Shown: positions 46,362 through 59,326, counted from the stretch's first letter. The stretch: 64,000 nt of DNA from Nemania diffusa (GCA_038501195.1 JBBPUQ010000006.1:4154001-4218000); one strand, 5' to 3'. Translations and numbers: made by a program. The notes: a model not told the origin generated them from the sequence alone.

Positions 46362-46755
46362 CAATTATACAGAGAGCAAATGTTTAGGCTACGGCATGGG
46401 AACCAGAAGCTGTGGGCCAACGCGCATCTTAACCTCTATTTAAAAGCTCTGCTATGATTTATAAGAACTGCTTGTAGGTATTATTGATAGTGCACCTGTA
46501 GGTCTTTGTGCGACTACGCTTTCACAAGGGAAGAGACTAGGTCGAGAGATATCTCCCCGCATTCTATCATTCCACTGGCGCCTTTGTCAATATGAGAAGT
46601 ACGCCGGAATGATCGGCATTTTGATCATGTGTGAAGCATGGAGCTAGATAATCCTCACAAATAAGATTTCTAGCATCATTTGATGAGATATCATTTAAAA
46701 TATTGGGGTAGGGGAAGACTAGACTAGGTTGGTTGGTTGGTATATTTGACGCCAG

Positions 46756-46780
46756 GGGGCCTCTGCGAAGCAGAGGCCCC
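46756..46780. repeat. Perfect GC-rich hairpin, 11-bp stem, GAA loop
   Basis: GGGGCCTCTGC (46756-46766), loop GAA, then the exact reverse complement GCAGAGGCCCC (46770-46780). A second small CCC-GAA-GGG fold follows at 46788-46796. It stands out in AT-rich surroundings. Confidence 0.85.
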
Positions 46781-47130
46781 AGAGCCTCCCGAAGGGCATC
46801 GAGGGCGTGCTGGGCTAGGATCTACCTACGCTTGAACCAAAAACAGGCTAGCTATCTAGCAACTCTTGACCACTGTCGATTTGCCGAACATTCGGCTTCT
46901 TACTGCTTCCTCTCTCCTCCGTGCGTCAAGACTAGACTAGCACAGCTGCGTTGAACTTTTCTATTTATTCCTCGTAGTGTCTTCTGCGGGCTGCCTAAGT
47001 TAGCTAGGTTCTCTATATTGAATTCTATTTATTGTTCTAACTCGACACTGGGGCCTGGAATAACTATGTTTCACCTATTCGGACAGAAGGAACCTGGTCT
47101 AGACATTCCCAAGGGCCACCGGATGAGATT

Positions 47131-47160
47131 AGTCCTTCTGAGACCTTCTGAGACCTTCTG
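47131..47160. repeat. Decamer tandem repeat, three copies
   Basis: AGTCCTTCTG, AGACCTTCTG, AGACCTTCTG in tandem; one mismatch in the first copy. Function unknown; likely replication slippage. Confidence 0.8.
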
Positions 47161-47830
47161 AAGGCCCTGTGACGCTCGCCCTCCAATAGCCTTGCATACA
47201 GCCTTAGGGAGTTTCATGAATCTAGGGATACATATCCGAAAGGAGAGAGTCAGTGTCACAGACAAGGCTAGACCAGACCTGCTGGTAAAAGCCACGAGTC
47301 CTAAGCTATGGTGCAGAAAACCGCTTACCGCCGATCGTCTAAGTAACAGTTAGTCTTTTCAAAATAGCTGCAATTTAAAAAAATTTCAACATTTTTTTCA
47401 TTTGTTTTATTTTATTATTTTATTTTATTTATTAAGTAAGTGTAGAAACTAAGCTAGTAGATATAAATAATCGCTATATAAGTAAATAAGTACGCAGCGG
47501 TACACGTAGGCTTATAAACAGCCCGGCTTTACCCAGACAAAGAATACAGACACGCTAAAGCACATGCGGCAAAAATCACGGCTATAGGGTAGCTTCCTTT
47601 TCCTTCGCACCTTAATATCTATACGCCGCCGCAAATGCACCTGACGTAAGAGCAGGTGGATAAAAGCAAAATGGCTATCCTTGTACAACCCACGACGTAG
47701 AAACGTAACTCGAGAAGCCTTTAAAACAGAATTTTGTAGCGAAAGCATCTGGCTCACAATTCTTCCTTTAAACAACACAGAGAGAAATCGAAACTTGAGA
47801 GGCATTGCAAAATTAGTAGCTTTCGCAGCG

Positions 47831-49149
47831 ATGCAGCATTTATATCTTCTAGCCGGCGCTATAGCCACTGCAGTAATAGCCCAAGTCTTTGCCGCGCCCT
47901 CTACGACAACTAGTCTCTCAGCAGGCGCTAGGACTGGCTGTGGTATTGAACACTTATTTCCCAGAATCACGACGAACCATGGCCTAACTAGCAGTGGGCG
48001 TAACCGAACATACTTAGTTCATCTACCGAGGACTTATGATAACCGCACACCGTATCCGCTAGTTCTTGCTTTCCATGGTGCTGGTAGCACTGGCATATTC
48101 TTTGAGGCCGACTCAAAGTTGAGCGAAAGGCGCTTTAGCGCGAACGTATGACTATCGTCTAGAATCTTAAGTCGACAGAGAGAGAAGCTGACTGAATATT
48201 GGCTATAGAAGATTGTTGTCTATCCCGATGGGGTCGGCGTAAGTGTGCCGTTACGTGCATCATACTAGAGAAAAGCTAACAGTTAATTAGGGTGTTTGGG
48301 CTGGCGCAAACTACTCTCTGGTCTCCGTGGCGGAAGACCTTCAGTTTGTTGAGGACTTACTGACCGAGCTGCGAGCTGATTACTGTATTGATGATGCTCG
48401 CATCTATGCTACAGGGTAAGGATCTGCTTACATGACTGACGGAGCAAGTCTGCAGTAATCACTCGGTTAATTCGACAAAGCCTCGTTGATACTAGCTAAT
48501 CTGATTAATGCAGTCTCTCCAATGGCGGGGGGTTCGTAAATACGATCGCATGTAGTGCGACTGGCGGAGAATTCGCTGCTTTTGCACCTGGGTCAGGAGC
48601 GTACTACACTGATGACGCCGGTGTTACTGGTGGATGCAGCCCGGCGCGCAGTCCACTTCCCGTGCTTGAGATTCACGGCGGGAACGATACCACTGTGCGC
48701 TACAATGGCGGCCAGGGTATGGGTGGTGTCGAGCCTGCTATTCCCACATGGTTGAGTTGGTGGGCAGTGAGGAACAACTGTACTTCCTCAGTAGTTGAGA
48801 ACAGCTTTAACGGAGATGTGCATCACACTACGTGGACGTGTGCTGGTGGTGTGGAAGGCATTTTGCAGCATTGGAAGGTTGATGACATGGGTAAGTTGCA
48901 CATTTAGCCCTCGCTGTCTCTACATACCCTACGCAATGCACCCGACGCTTCTACGGAAATCGTGGACTAACATGGTGAGCAGGACATTGCTGGGCTTCTA
49001 ACGAACTCAACCTCGATCAGTTTACCATTCACCAGGGGCCGACACACATCCAGGCATCGCATATCATTATGAATTTCTTCGACCAGTTCACGAAGCCAAC
49101 TACCAGCTATGTTGAGCGCTCTTCACAAGCAAAAGAAGTTAAATTGTAG
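47831..49149 (+). CDS. CE1-type secreted esterase (feruloyl esterase / PHB-depolymerase-like)
   Basis: Five exons, 47831-48145, 48209-48238, 48291-48415, 48514-48890 and 48983-49149, give 337 aa with every junction in phase. The signal peptide is LYLLAGAIATAVIAQVFAAP. A fungal CE1/depolymerase core follows: LVLAFHGAGSTG (oxyanion region), KIVVYPDGVG-GVWAGANYS, the nucleophile elbow in YATGLSNGGGF (Ser159), GGNDTTVRY (Asp215) and GGHCWA (His284). Known relatives release ferulic acid from plant cell walls or depolymerise short polyesters. Exon 2 has only 30 nt. The ATG at 47831 is chosen because it starts the signal peptide; an upstream frame is open but lacks sense. Cys pairs suggest disulfides. 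Confidence 0.87.
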
Positions 49150-49994
49150 CGGCCGCAACTGTCACAATCCTTCGTACAAAAGGGTACAAGACACCAAGTT
49201 GCCTACTAGCGTAGTTCTCGTACCTAATATCATCCGAGGCTAGATTAATGACAGTGAAGCCTAGCCGAACACCAGCGGAGAGACATACGATTAAAAGGGT
49301 GCAATATGTATTTCATCCGAAGGGTTACACACTACAATACACTACTGCAAATGAGAGTCCTAGTCTTCTATGATGGAAATTGTTAGATTCTAGATAGTTC
49401 CTTGCTGGACAACGAGAATTATTACGTCTGTCGAGAAACTGAACTATTACTACGAACATATCTAACACCTTTTATGAAGCTAAAAATAACCTGGTTTTAA
49501 TGTCTTATTGTATATAGCTTCGTAAGGGATGCATTGGAGATTAGCAAGAATAATGGAAATGTAACAGAACAGTACGTTCAATATCATTATTACTGTGTGT
49601 ACCTGAGAGTGAAAAGACATGTAATCACTCGCTTGAGTGCCGTCTTTAGGAGCAGCATGGTGCCGCCGTAGACATTGATTATAATAAAGGATCTTTGCAT
49701 TTGTTAGGATTACGTATAGAATTCCAATCCAAGACCCAGAGCACTAGGATAGCGAATTTGTAAGATAAAATATACTACAAAGTTAGCGCTCGTACTAGAT
49801 TTAGGACATACTGTTCACATTTGTCAGGTGTGGTCTCACAAGCGAAGTTGCTGCTCAAGATAATGGCTGTTCTACTATTTAAGTATAAAAGGGGCCGTTA
49901 TCTGATAGGTACGTAGTGATTTTTTGAGCTAATTGAGGCTGAAATTTTATCAAGGGGCATGTAAGTCATCCACCCTTTCTAGTCCGAACTTGGC
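49150..49994. other. Intergenic region between convergent genes
   Basis: AT-rich 845-nt spacer; only 3' UTRs expected. No gene, repeat or structured RNA recognised. Confidence 0.5.
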
Positions 49995-52201
49995 TTAAGG
50001 AAGACGCAAAAAGATCGGCAGCAGCTTCTCGAAATTTGGCGTGCCCAGGCCAGTTACGGGATCCCACCCTGGCGTGGCGTTGAATCCACCGGTCAAGCAG
50101 CCGGGGTTGTTACCAATGGTGATATCGTTGAAAGCCTCAGGATACTTGTACAAAGTCGGGTTCAAGAAGCCAATGGGGCCCTTTCCAATCGCAATGCGCG
50201 CCTCATTGAGCAAAGTGACAATACCTGCGAAGATTGGGGCGCTCGCGCTGGTGCCACCAACGCCGTATGTTGACCCATTCCAGACGGTAGCGACATTGAG
50301 CCCGATCGCCGCCACATCAGGGAAGCCACGGGCCTTGCCGGAGTTGTTGTACACATTGGGCCCGTAGTTAGGCGCATAGTGTTTCATGAAGTTGCCAACG
50401 GCAGAAGCTTGGTACGAGGGGAGGGGGAAGTAGTCCGAAAAGCCGCCGCCAGAATAGTATGCGTTCGCTGGGCCGGTACCCGGGCGGGATACAGCCTGCT
50501 CTCCGCTCTCAGTGTCGTTACCGATGAGTGTGGTAGCTCCCACTAGAAGTCGTTAGCGCTCTAGACTCAGGGCATTATAGAGACTTAAAAGACTTACCGG
50601 AGGTGATGTAGGGGCAGTTGACGGGGAAAGATGGCGAGAATCGAGTTCCGTTATTTTCCACGTACTGTTGCTCTGCGTTGAGGCACGAGTTGGGATAACC
50701 AGAGTTGTAACGATTTGCCACACCAGAATCTCCACTGGCGTAGATCACGCTCACACCTTGGAGTCCCAGCTTTAACCATTCGTTGCATTGGCGAACTTGG
50801 TAAAAGTATGGCAGAGCACCCTGTTGCCTTCTATTAGCATTGCCGTTAATAACTCAGCGCGGAGTGTGATACGTACCTCAATTTGTCCGTAGCTCACGGA
50901 AATGACGTTAGACTTGGGCGCGCCGCCGCATTGCAGAGGGCCTTGGTAGCCCAATTCATTGTCATTTGGGTCGGGGTAAGCGGGATCTAATTATATTAGC
51001 TCTATATCCACGGGTTTCTAATTCGGGAACTCTGTCGGGCACTCACCAACATATGGCTGATCACCACCTTCGTATGTGCAGTAGCTTTCATCTAGGGCAT
51101 CAAGGAAGATGTTGAAAGTACCAACACTGTCGACATTGATACCATCACCGACTTGGTAATAGCGGACCCCCTGGGGGTGGATAATGGAGTAGACAGACTG
51201 AACATCGAGAGCAGCCTCGACACCCGACCCTGTCGCAATAGTCGTCAAGTTCGCCGTCAATCCACCGTCAATGGAAACGAATTCGGGCTTGGTGTCGAGA
51301 GGAATCTGAGGCGTTGTGAAATTCTTGAAGAAGATGGGAAGATCGGGCTCGTAGAGGTAGTCAGCCCACTCAGCTATGCCGATTTCATTGCCCTTGGCTG
51401 CTGTCTTTCCAACGGGGAACTTGTACAATTTGCGCAAGCATTCAATGGTGATCAACGATCCACAAGGCAGCGAGCCTAGAGAGGCTCCGCCAGGAATGAT
51501 AGCCATGGCATCGCGTCCGTGATTTGTGTTCGCGATAGGCTTCAGCCCGTCTAATTGCACGGTAGGCATAACGAAGTCAATGTGCTGCTGCACGTGCTCC
51601 GGCAGACGATATTCGTCAACAGCGAGACGTAGTCCACCATTTTCAACATGCTGGTAGTGCCAGTACTCTGTGGCGAAGAGACGCTCTGCTTCCTCGACAG
51701 TACCGTCGAACTCCACCCAGTTGTGACCTAGGCGGGGTTAGAATATGCAACGAATCGAGTTCGTCAACTTGGATGCTTACCTTTCGACAGCGAGATTCTA
51801 GGGCGTTCGATGCCCGAGTCGACAAGCCATTTCAACACGGCCTTCTTAGTTGCAGGGGCCGGAGCGAAGGTATTGGCCACCTCCTCGGCAGTCCAATGCT
51901 TACCTAGTAATCAAATCGATGAGTAAGGCCCGTCGGATGCGGCATTTATAGTTTGCTTACCGAACTTGGCTGAAGTAGGGTCAGAGACTTCGTAAATATA
52001 TCTCTCTGCATTCTCTAGGTTGCTCTGGCGAAGACCAATGCGAATTGGCAGCACTTGGCTCGGGGTTGCACGGTCGCGCTTCTCCCACAGATGCGGCTTG
52101 CCATCGCGCTTCTCGTGTAGCACGTGTTTACTTGACGATGGAGCCGCCAGAGACGTCGTGGCGGAAGAAGCAAGCGCCACTACCAAGGCTGAAAAACGCA
52201 T
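49995..52201 (-). CDS. Sedolisin-family serine-carboxyl peptidase (S53), tripeptidyl-peptidase type
   Basis: Six exons, 51961-52201, 51781-51903, 51047-51727, 50877-50986, 50598-50820 and 49995-50542, give 641 aa with consistent phases. MRFSALVVALASSATTSLAA is a signal peptide. The pro-region (to about residue 200, with FGKHWTAEEVA) matches Pro-kumamolisin folds. The catalytic Glu292 and Asp296 are in GVEAALDVQS, the oxyanion Asp is in YASGDSGV (about residue 414), and the nucleophile Ser is in GGTSASAPIFAG (about 557). C-terminal GWDPVTGLGTPNF binds calcium in the family. These enzymes act at acidic pH and trim tripeptides from proteins outside the cell. All five introns have canonical GT donors and AG acceptors. 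A TATA match lies at 52291-52303. Confidence 0.92.
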
Positions 52202-52290
52202 CTTGGAGAACGAGGTGCAGTCAAATAAGGCCAACAGAGCCAAGACAACCAAGAAAACAGGCAATCTCCTAGTGTCGGGACGCGAAAGCT

Positions 52291-52303
52291 TGATTTATAT
52301 AGC
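52291..52303 (-). promoter_or_regulatory. TATA element of the S53 peptidase gene
   Basis: Complement reads GCTATATAAATCA, about 90-100 nt upstream of the start codon at 52201. A strong match to TATAWAWR at a reasonable distance. Confidence 0.55.
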
Positions 52304-55300
52304 GTGCCTCAGCTACAGGGGTCTCTCTTCCGTGTTGATTACACGAGAGTAGACACTGCAGACTGCTGAACGACTGCATAGGTAACTCTACATACGTGCT
52401 ATTGAGCAATTATCTCCCACCTTCCTAAACCGGTCAAATGGCGAGATGCTAGAATATGTAGTCTGACGTGAGATACCCAGGCGGGTGGTTGGTATGCACT
52501 ATAAACACCAAATACCCTTGGTGGAATACCAACCTCATCCATGGATCCATAGGTGTAATACGAATGTCTTAGAATTCAAGATCTATACCGAGCTAGTGCT
52601 GGCTTTAGTGGCCGGAAACGGATTGAATAAAGAAGGTAACTACATACTGCGACCGGTCTACAGAGAGATAGATAGGCCTTTGGCTATCTACAGAATACTC
52701 TGGATCCCCAGGTATTTACCGTTGACGTATTACTGTGGGTAGAATTTGTATTCACACTGTCAAGTACCACATCAGCATGGGTGCGTCGATCTTAATGGAT
52801 ATTATTAAGTAGGACAACGAGATACGAAATCAGGCACGAACTACACTACCCATACACACCCAGCCATTCCGAGCACAACACATGAACATAGGAATCTAGC
52901 AGGTTTGAAGAGGATACACAATATATCGCAATAAAAATATAGCTATTTGCTCTGATGTCGCTTCCCCTCACACCCGAGGAAAGCCCGCGATTGTGGAAGG
53001 TGATGGTCCGGACCTTGCTATCAACACTAACCTGAACAAGAAACTAGCTACCCGAAGCTACCATCTATGACAGCATTAACGTGCTATAACCGCTAGCAAG
53101 GGGCAGCTAAATTCCATATTATTTAGCTTGTTTACTCATTCTCTGTGCAGCTCACCGAAGGTAGCCGATAAACCTATAACATGCGTTTGGGCATTTTCTG
53201 TATAATGCATCACAAGATCTAGTTTCAATTATCATATATATGCGCCTCTGCTAAGTGGCTTGTCCGCATATAAAGACCAATTCTTCACCAGCTTACCGAT
53301 TGAGCTATCGAATTGTTCCTGAACGCTACACGTACAAAAGTAAGCACTTATAGATAGTTGCCTAAATTAGCCGGCTGTGAAAATAGCTAGCCGAGGATGA
53401 TATCATATTGTACCCGGTGCACTATCAGCACATCAACAAGTAAGTATTCGGAGTGCGGGGATGCCCTTCCTTCGCTTCAAGCGCTGACACAATGACGACA
53501 GCCACAGGATCGGGGTCAATTATTCAAGAGCTTAGGCAACTTTGAGATGAAGTTAGACATTCGGCACAGTTGTGACGAGTGCCGTGGCATTTCTTGGAAC
53601 GAATGTTATATGCTCTCCCTCACCTAACTATCGAGCTTAGAATGACTTATAAGTTATATTAGAAGATATGAAGAGACATAGAAAGAAATGGTAGATACGA
53701 AGATCCAATCACTAGCCAAAAATCCAGAGCATAAAAAACACCAGTGCTTGACAGTTATACCGGCGATGTGCTGGGTCCCTGGGCTTTTCGTACTCATCTC
53801 GTAACTAGGTCTTACCGTGCTTTCGTCAAAGGAGTTGGGCCTCGCACTTTTTATTAAATCACTTGCTAGACAAACTATAGGGCTTCAGGTATTCCAATTC
53901 ATGTTCATAGATCTTTTGTTGCAGCTGCCTCGAGACAATGACAGTGCAGGATTAGCCGACTGGTCAATTTTCTCTTGCTATAATCAATCGCATTGACGTC
54001 TAGATCACCGTCTGTATCTGAGTTTGGTAAAACTATATGATCCAGTTCAAAAGTCAAGTTATTAAAATATGGACTTGAAGGAAAAGTCGTTTTCATCCCC
54101 TAGAATAGGGGGGGGGTTGGGTTGGCTATATTACTGTGATTGTAACCTCACACTCCCATATCCGCATCTGATAAACTCGTCTTGAGTGCGTATGATGTTA
54201 TTTTAGTGCGTAGCAGCGTACTAGGGAAGCAGATAGATTTGACACTCGTTTCTCTCACCAGTTTATAACGAGTATGGCCATTTACCAAAAAAAAATTGAC
54301 AACTTCAGCTAGACGCTTATTCGTCTTAGCGATAATTATAAAGCACATATTAGCCATGTCATGTCAATTGTGGGAGTATTGACAAAATATTTTGTCTCTA
54401 TAATCTTATATTAAACGTTTACGAGAGAGGCGCATTTTAGCATGATCCTAAGGGGGTGTAAACCGTGGCTTTAAAAGGCCTATGGCTTAGGTAGGAATCT
54501 CCTTTGTGAGAATGTCATAGAACAGATCTGTAGCTCCATAATACGATAGCACCAAAAGTAAGATGTGAACTTTGGCCGTTTGCGGCTACTTATATATGGG
54601 ACCGTGATAAAGGGTTTGAAGCAGCGCTATAATATTATTGGCTAGATAGCTCTTTAACCTAAATTCGACGTCTATAAACTTAAAATAATTGCTGTTTGCT
54701 TATCTGCGCAAGGGAACAGGCTTTTTATTAGGAGTAAAGTAGTAGCAAATGACATACCATAATGAGGACAACCCATAATGAGGAATTATATGGAGCTCGA
54801 CGCTCCTTTGTCCTCTTTTTGCACTTCTTCTACTCATCAGTGCTCCTTTCGCTTGTCCCATTAGGATAGGTAGAGAAGTAGCATTAATATTCATATGGTG
54901 TTGTGGTTAATTGTAGAGTATGATTCACGGGCTTGGTAAAGAAGGTTAAGAATACCGTAATTTGTCGGATGCTCAGATCTTGGCAAGGCTAGAATCGGCG
55001 CTGGACTACACAAACTAGCAATATAATAGCTTGAAACTATACACCTATATAGGTTAGATAATTTCCAATATATATCGTGCATATATGATGGATAATAATG
55101 CTTATGAAATAATGGGATTCCTCAGCGCTGGGCTTAGCAGCCACTCTAAAATCACCTACAGATATTAAGTCCTTTTCGGTACTAATGTATGCCGTCAGTA
55201 GGGCGACGGGTACTTTAAAAACGTAGCTCTTGCGATTATCTGAGCTGGAATATCTTGTGACGTGCAGCCCGCGTGACCTCGAACTCATCTATTCCCGCGG

Positions 55301-55628
55301 CGGGAAGGGGAGGTGAACTGCATGGGGGCAGACGTTGCAGAAGGAACCAGAAAGTATGCGAGCGGTGGGTTAAAGTATGCTTATGACTGTGTTGCCGACC
55401 TAGCGTTAATTTATCATTGTTATGCGTTTATTGAAGAACGATGCTCGTGCCAGTAGGCAACGATGCCTGCCTCAGACTCCCATGCTGTCTAGAGCTATTT
55501 CAAAGCAGAGGCCACAAGCATTAGAAGCAAACCTAAGTATTTTGCAAATGATGTATAGTTCCCTTACACACAGAATATCCTGTCAAGTGACTTTATATGC
55601 AAGTGAAGCTCTTATTCGCAAGAACAGC
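52304..55628. other. Gene-poor AT-rich tract
   Basis: About 3.3 kb with no supported gene. Short frames have no family motif. A run of nine G occurs at 54108-54116. A half-tRNA-like string near 53285-53325 was rejected as a gene. The tract may be degraded repeat DNA, given its composition and scattered TA-rich words. Confidence 0.5.
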
Positions 55629-57637
55629 CTATGAGAGCTGATAATCTCGAACCAACCTTTCCGCACAGGTCATCCCCGTAACATAGGCGACGGCCTGAAC
55701 ATGACAGTTCGCCAGAACAGGAACAACGCTCATATCAGCAATTCTAAGGCCCTCAAACCCCATAAGCTTAAAGTCTTTATCTACTACTGCGTCTACATCT
55801 CCAGGGGCCCCCATCTTGGCCGTGCCGGTCATATGCCAGCTAGAACTAATGTACTGCTGCCAGTACAGAAGTATGTCCTCGTCAGACTCTGATTGCGGGA
55901 CTGACATGTTTGCCACTGTATCTTTTGCGAACGTAGGGTGCTTGGTTATCTGCATTGCCTCGCGCAACGCCCTAACGGCGACGAGGCGATCAAAAGCCGT
56001 GCTGAGAAACTTAGGATTAAATTTCAATGGCACGGCGGGGTCTGCAGACTGCAGCGTTACCTCTCCACGGCCCTGCGCGTTGTTATAGAACACGAGAAAG
56101 CACGAATAATTGAGTGCCTCCGGCGGAAAGTCTGGGACGAAGTAGTGAATAGGGAAATGGGTAATAATCTCGAAGTGAGGGATTGTCTCTTTAAGCAGGA
56201 GATTCTGTTCTGCTTGAGGTAAGCTGTTAAATTCTGGCGTAGCCTCTAGGCCCTCAAGCTTTTTATATCCAAGACCTAGCTCGGACGAATACTTGGACCA
56301 GTCTCCTCGCCCATCTTTCCTCCACTGTTCTATGGCGTCCTCCATGGCTTGGGTACTACCGTAGAATGACGCACGAGAAGTGCTTGTCTCGGTTCGGGTA
56401 TAAATTAGAGGAACAAACATGTGGTCTCGTAGACCCTGTCCAATTGCCCCAACATCACGGATTACCGGGATTTTAAATGCCTCGAGCTGTTTGGCAGGCC
56501 CAATCCCGGAGTGCATCAATATACTTGGCGTATTTAGCGCCCCTGCCGAAAGAACAACTTCTTTCGACGCCATATAGCGGGTTTTATTCGTCTGCACACC
56601 GATGACCTTTTTGTCTCCCTGTAGAATGAGCCGATGGGCTATTGCGCCAGTTACGATCGTCAAGTTATCAGGTTGGGGCTTCAATAGGTCATTCGCAGTG
56701 GAACGCACTCCATGATGAGCGGTGTTGATCACCGGTGCCATACCAATAGGATTGCCGGCATTGTGATCGGGATTTAAGGGCCAGCCTGACTGTTCGAAGA
56801 TGTCGAGCATCGGAGCAAAATCGTTCTCCCACTCATCAGCATAACCAACCCTCAAGGGCCCCGAGGAACCGTGGTCCGACGCTTTGGGCGTGGAATACTT
56901 AGCATCAATGCCTGCAGGTAACATGGGATCGAAGGATTCAAGATCTCGGAAGCGCTGAAGCATAGCATCCCAGCCAAATGTATCATCGTTGACGATACGA
57001 GCCCATTCTTCGTAGTCATCGCGGGCGCCTCTACTAAAGGCTCCAAAGTTAATGGCGCTGGAGCCTCCCAATCCCTTCCCTCGACTGTAATCAAGGACCC
57101 GCCCTCCACATTCGGCTTGCGGTGACGTCTTATATCCCCAGTTGAGTTCCTGATTCATAAAGGTCGTGAAGCGCTGACCGTGAACACGGAGACCGTGATC
57201 CGCATTGTCGCTTCCTGCTTCAAGTAGCAGGACCGACGGCTTCTTTGGCGATCTAGCAAGTCCAGCTGCTACTGCACAGCCGGCAGGGCCGCCTGTAAAG
57301 TCACTGTTAACTATGGACGCTCTTTCTAAGTCTAAGGAAAATGAGGCGATAGAAGAAATCCTACGGAGCCAATAGGACAACGCGTTGACAAAATCGCGAA
57401 TATCATCCCATCCAGCGCTAATCTAACAGCAGCAGATGTGCCTCAGCGGTATTAAATGTTAGATATATTTCAACACTATACACACTGCTATACAAGTAGA
57501 GGCGCCTTGATCTTCAGGCGGCAGCAATTCGATCGAGCTGAGCTGGCGTTCAACGAAGATGGGTTGTCCCTGTGGATGTAAAGGTATTAAATCAACGTAC
57601 CTCCTACTATCACAAAGTCGAATGTGCCTGAAGCCAT
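55629..57637 (-). CDS. GMC-family FAD oxidoreductase, cytoplasmic-type
   Basis: Exons 57601-57637 and 55629-57292 give 566 aa. Exon 1 encodes only MASGTFDFVIVG plus one base; joined to exon 2 it forms the FAD Rossmann motif VGGGPAGCAVA (residues 11-21), without which the protein is broken. The intron is 308 nt, donor GTACGT, acceptor CAG. GMC signatures are GKGLGGSSAINFGAFSRG, SAGALNTPSILMHSGIGP and near the C-terminus SSWHMTGTAKMG with active-site His (about 498) and ANCHVQAVAYV. No signal peptide is seen, unlike secreted aryl-alcohol oxidases. Members oxidise alcohols, sugars or choline, or build secondary metabolites; the substrate is unknown. It stands alone between gene-poor tracts. Confidence 0.9.
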
Positions 57638-59326
57638 AGCCGCTGTACTTCTTTCTCTTAAGTACTAGTTTTAGAGTTTCGTTGGGTCTGAAGAAATGCG
57701 AAGAGGATTTTGCTAGCCATTCGAGGACTAATAGCTATATCACGTAGAACCGGAGCTACCAACTAGGTAGTAGAGAGTCAAAATAGCTGTGTTGCAGAAA
57801 AGCAGCAGTAGGAAGGTTCGGATGACTATTACGGACTTATCTACGAGATACATAGGAAAGTAGCTGTCATATAGGTACTTGGACGTAAGATTCTACCGAC
57901 AGTCCCGGGAGACTCCTATATAGGTAATCACCGGCAAGCCATGCATACATAATACTAACAAAATTATTTGTCCTCCACATTTTTTAAGAGGGGTAAGGCA
58001 CCCCGCCAGTTTTTAAGAAACACTAGATATAATGTCATTCATAAATTTCAGAGCAGAAATATTAATGTTTTAAATAATAAAATTAAAACATGAAAATATT
58101 ATACTTTAATTTGAAAAAGAATTATTTATAATAAGAATATATTAAATGTAAAAACTACTCAACTTTTTCAATAACAACCCTTCAATTAGTCGCGCATCAT
58201 TTATCCTCGATATACTGAAGAATGAAAGCGGGAAAAAATACCTTTCTCGGTGGTATACACGTATGGCCTACCCTCTCTAAGTTGAACTCGCCATTCAAGA
58301 TGCAGTCGTTTCATGCTTGATATTTTGAGCCAACCGGTCAGCATCATTTTAGTATCAATTGTCAGGGATGGCTATAGTAGGGTAGGACAATAGGAACCCG
58401 TGACGGCCCCTCTCACCCTGCATGACATGGGCTGTACGTTTACTGCAGGTCATATCAGTCAGCGAGGGTTGTAGCTTATTTTTCTAACTCGACGCTTTAA
58501 TATTGCTGTTGTAATTAAGGATTGGTTGCGTTGGGAGAAGGTAACAAAAGTCTATAGAGAAAACATACCTACCTCCTTTCCCAGTTACTCTACTGTTCTT
58601 TACGGGAGCATTTGAAAACAATGTCGCTCCCCTCCTAACACTCTTTTACACCTGAGAGGTGATCCTGAAGGATTCGCTCACGGGGGGCTCCTGCATGTCC
58701 GCACATCATTATTCCTTTCAAGTGATTGATTGGATTAGCTATGTTGCATTGTATATTCTGTTGGCCGTATCTGCTGCTTGTTTGCTGCAATAGGCAGTTG
58801 GTTACTTTGCATTAACACCTTACATACATTATCATTCTCCCTAGTAAGTAGGAGTTGTTAAATGTTAGTTATCAGAGCTTCATGGTAGGAAAGCGCTCGG
58901 TAGTTTTTTTTTTCCTTTAGAGCGATGAGCATATTTAAACTCGGAATTCTGTAAACTCGGGGAAAGTCCCATGTTAGGTACGTCAGGGTCGGTAGTGCAA
59001 AGAAATTCATTAGGGATTTGCCTGTCGAAAATTCATACGTGCCTCTTATTCATCCGAAACTGGGTGTGGTATTAGGAGTTTACGAGAGAGTTGGGGTTGC
59101 CGTACTTAGGACAAGCTGGGTCAGAAAAAATCATGAAAACCGGGCTCAAATTGTTTAATCTCGTTATGAGGGTTGAAGCTGAGTTGCGGAGGCTCTAGCT
59201 ATATAAATAAAGCCTTTTCGTCTAGTCCTGTCGATCTTTACAACCAAGTAATTCCGATCATTAACCCTCGGTAGCACTTCTCACCCATTGTCTATCACTC
59301 GGGGTAGCTCCTCGTCTTAATACTTA
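57638..59326. other. Gene-poor, very AT-rich tract
   Basis: About 1.7 kb without a supported gene. The section 57990-58180 is almost entirely A and T with long homopolymer runs. Composition is consistent with repeat-induced mutation of an old element, but no recognisable protein remains. Confidence 0.5.

Larger units (their letters stand above)
46362..47830. other. Intergenic region with hairpin and decamer repeat
   Basis: About 1.5 kb between divergent tannase-family and CE1-type genes. It carries a perfect GC-rich hairpin at 46756-46780, a three-copy decamer at 47131-47160, and an A/T-rich tract (TTTATTTTATTATTTTA, about 47403-47430). Short open frames here look like chance. Confidence 0.5.

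Noticed and set aside
52202..52264. Upstream in-frame start (MPVFLVVLALLALF) for the S53 peptidase
   Set aside because: It is hydrophobic, but the MRFSALVVALASS start already gives a complete signal peptide; the longer form would have two leaders in tandem.
53285..53325. tRNA-like string on the minus strand (TAGCTCAATCGGTAAGCTGG)
   Set aside because: It resembles a D-arm, but the stem pairs imperfectly, and no anticodon stem or TTC-type B box follows at the right distance. At most a tRNA-derived fragment.
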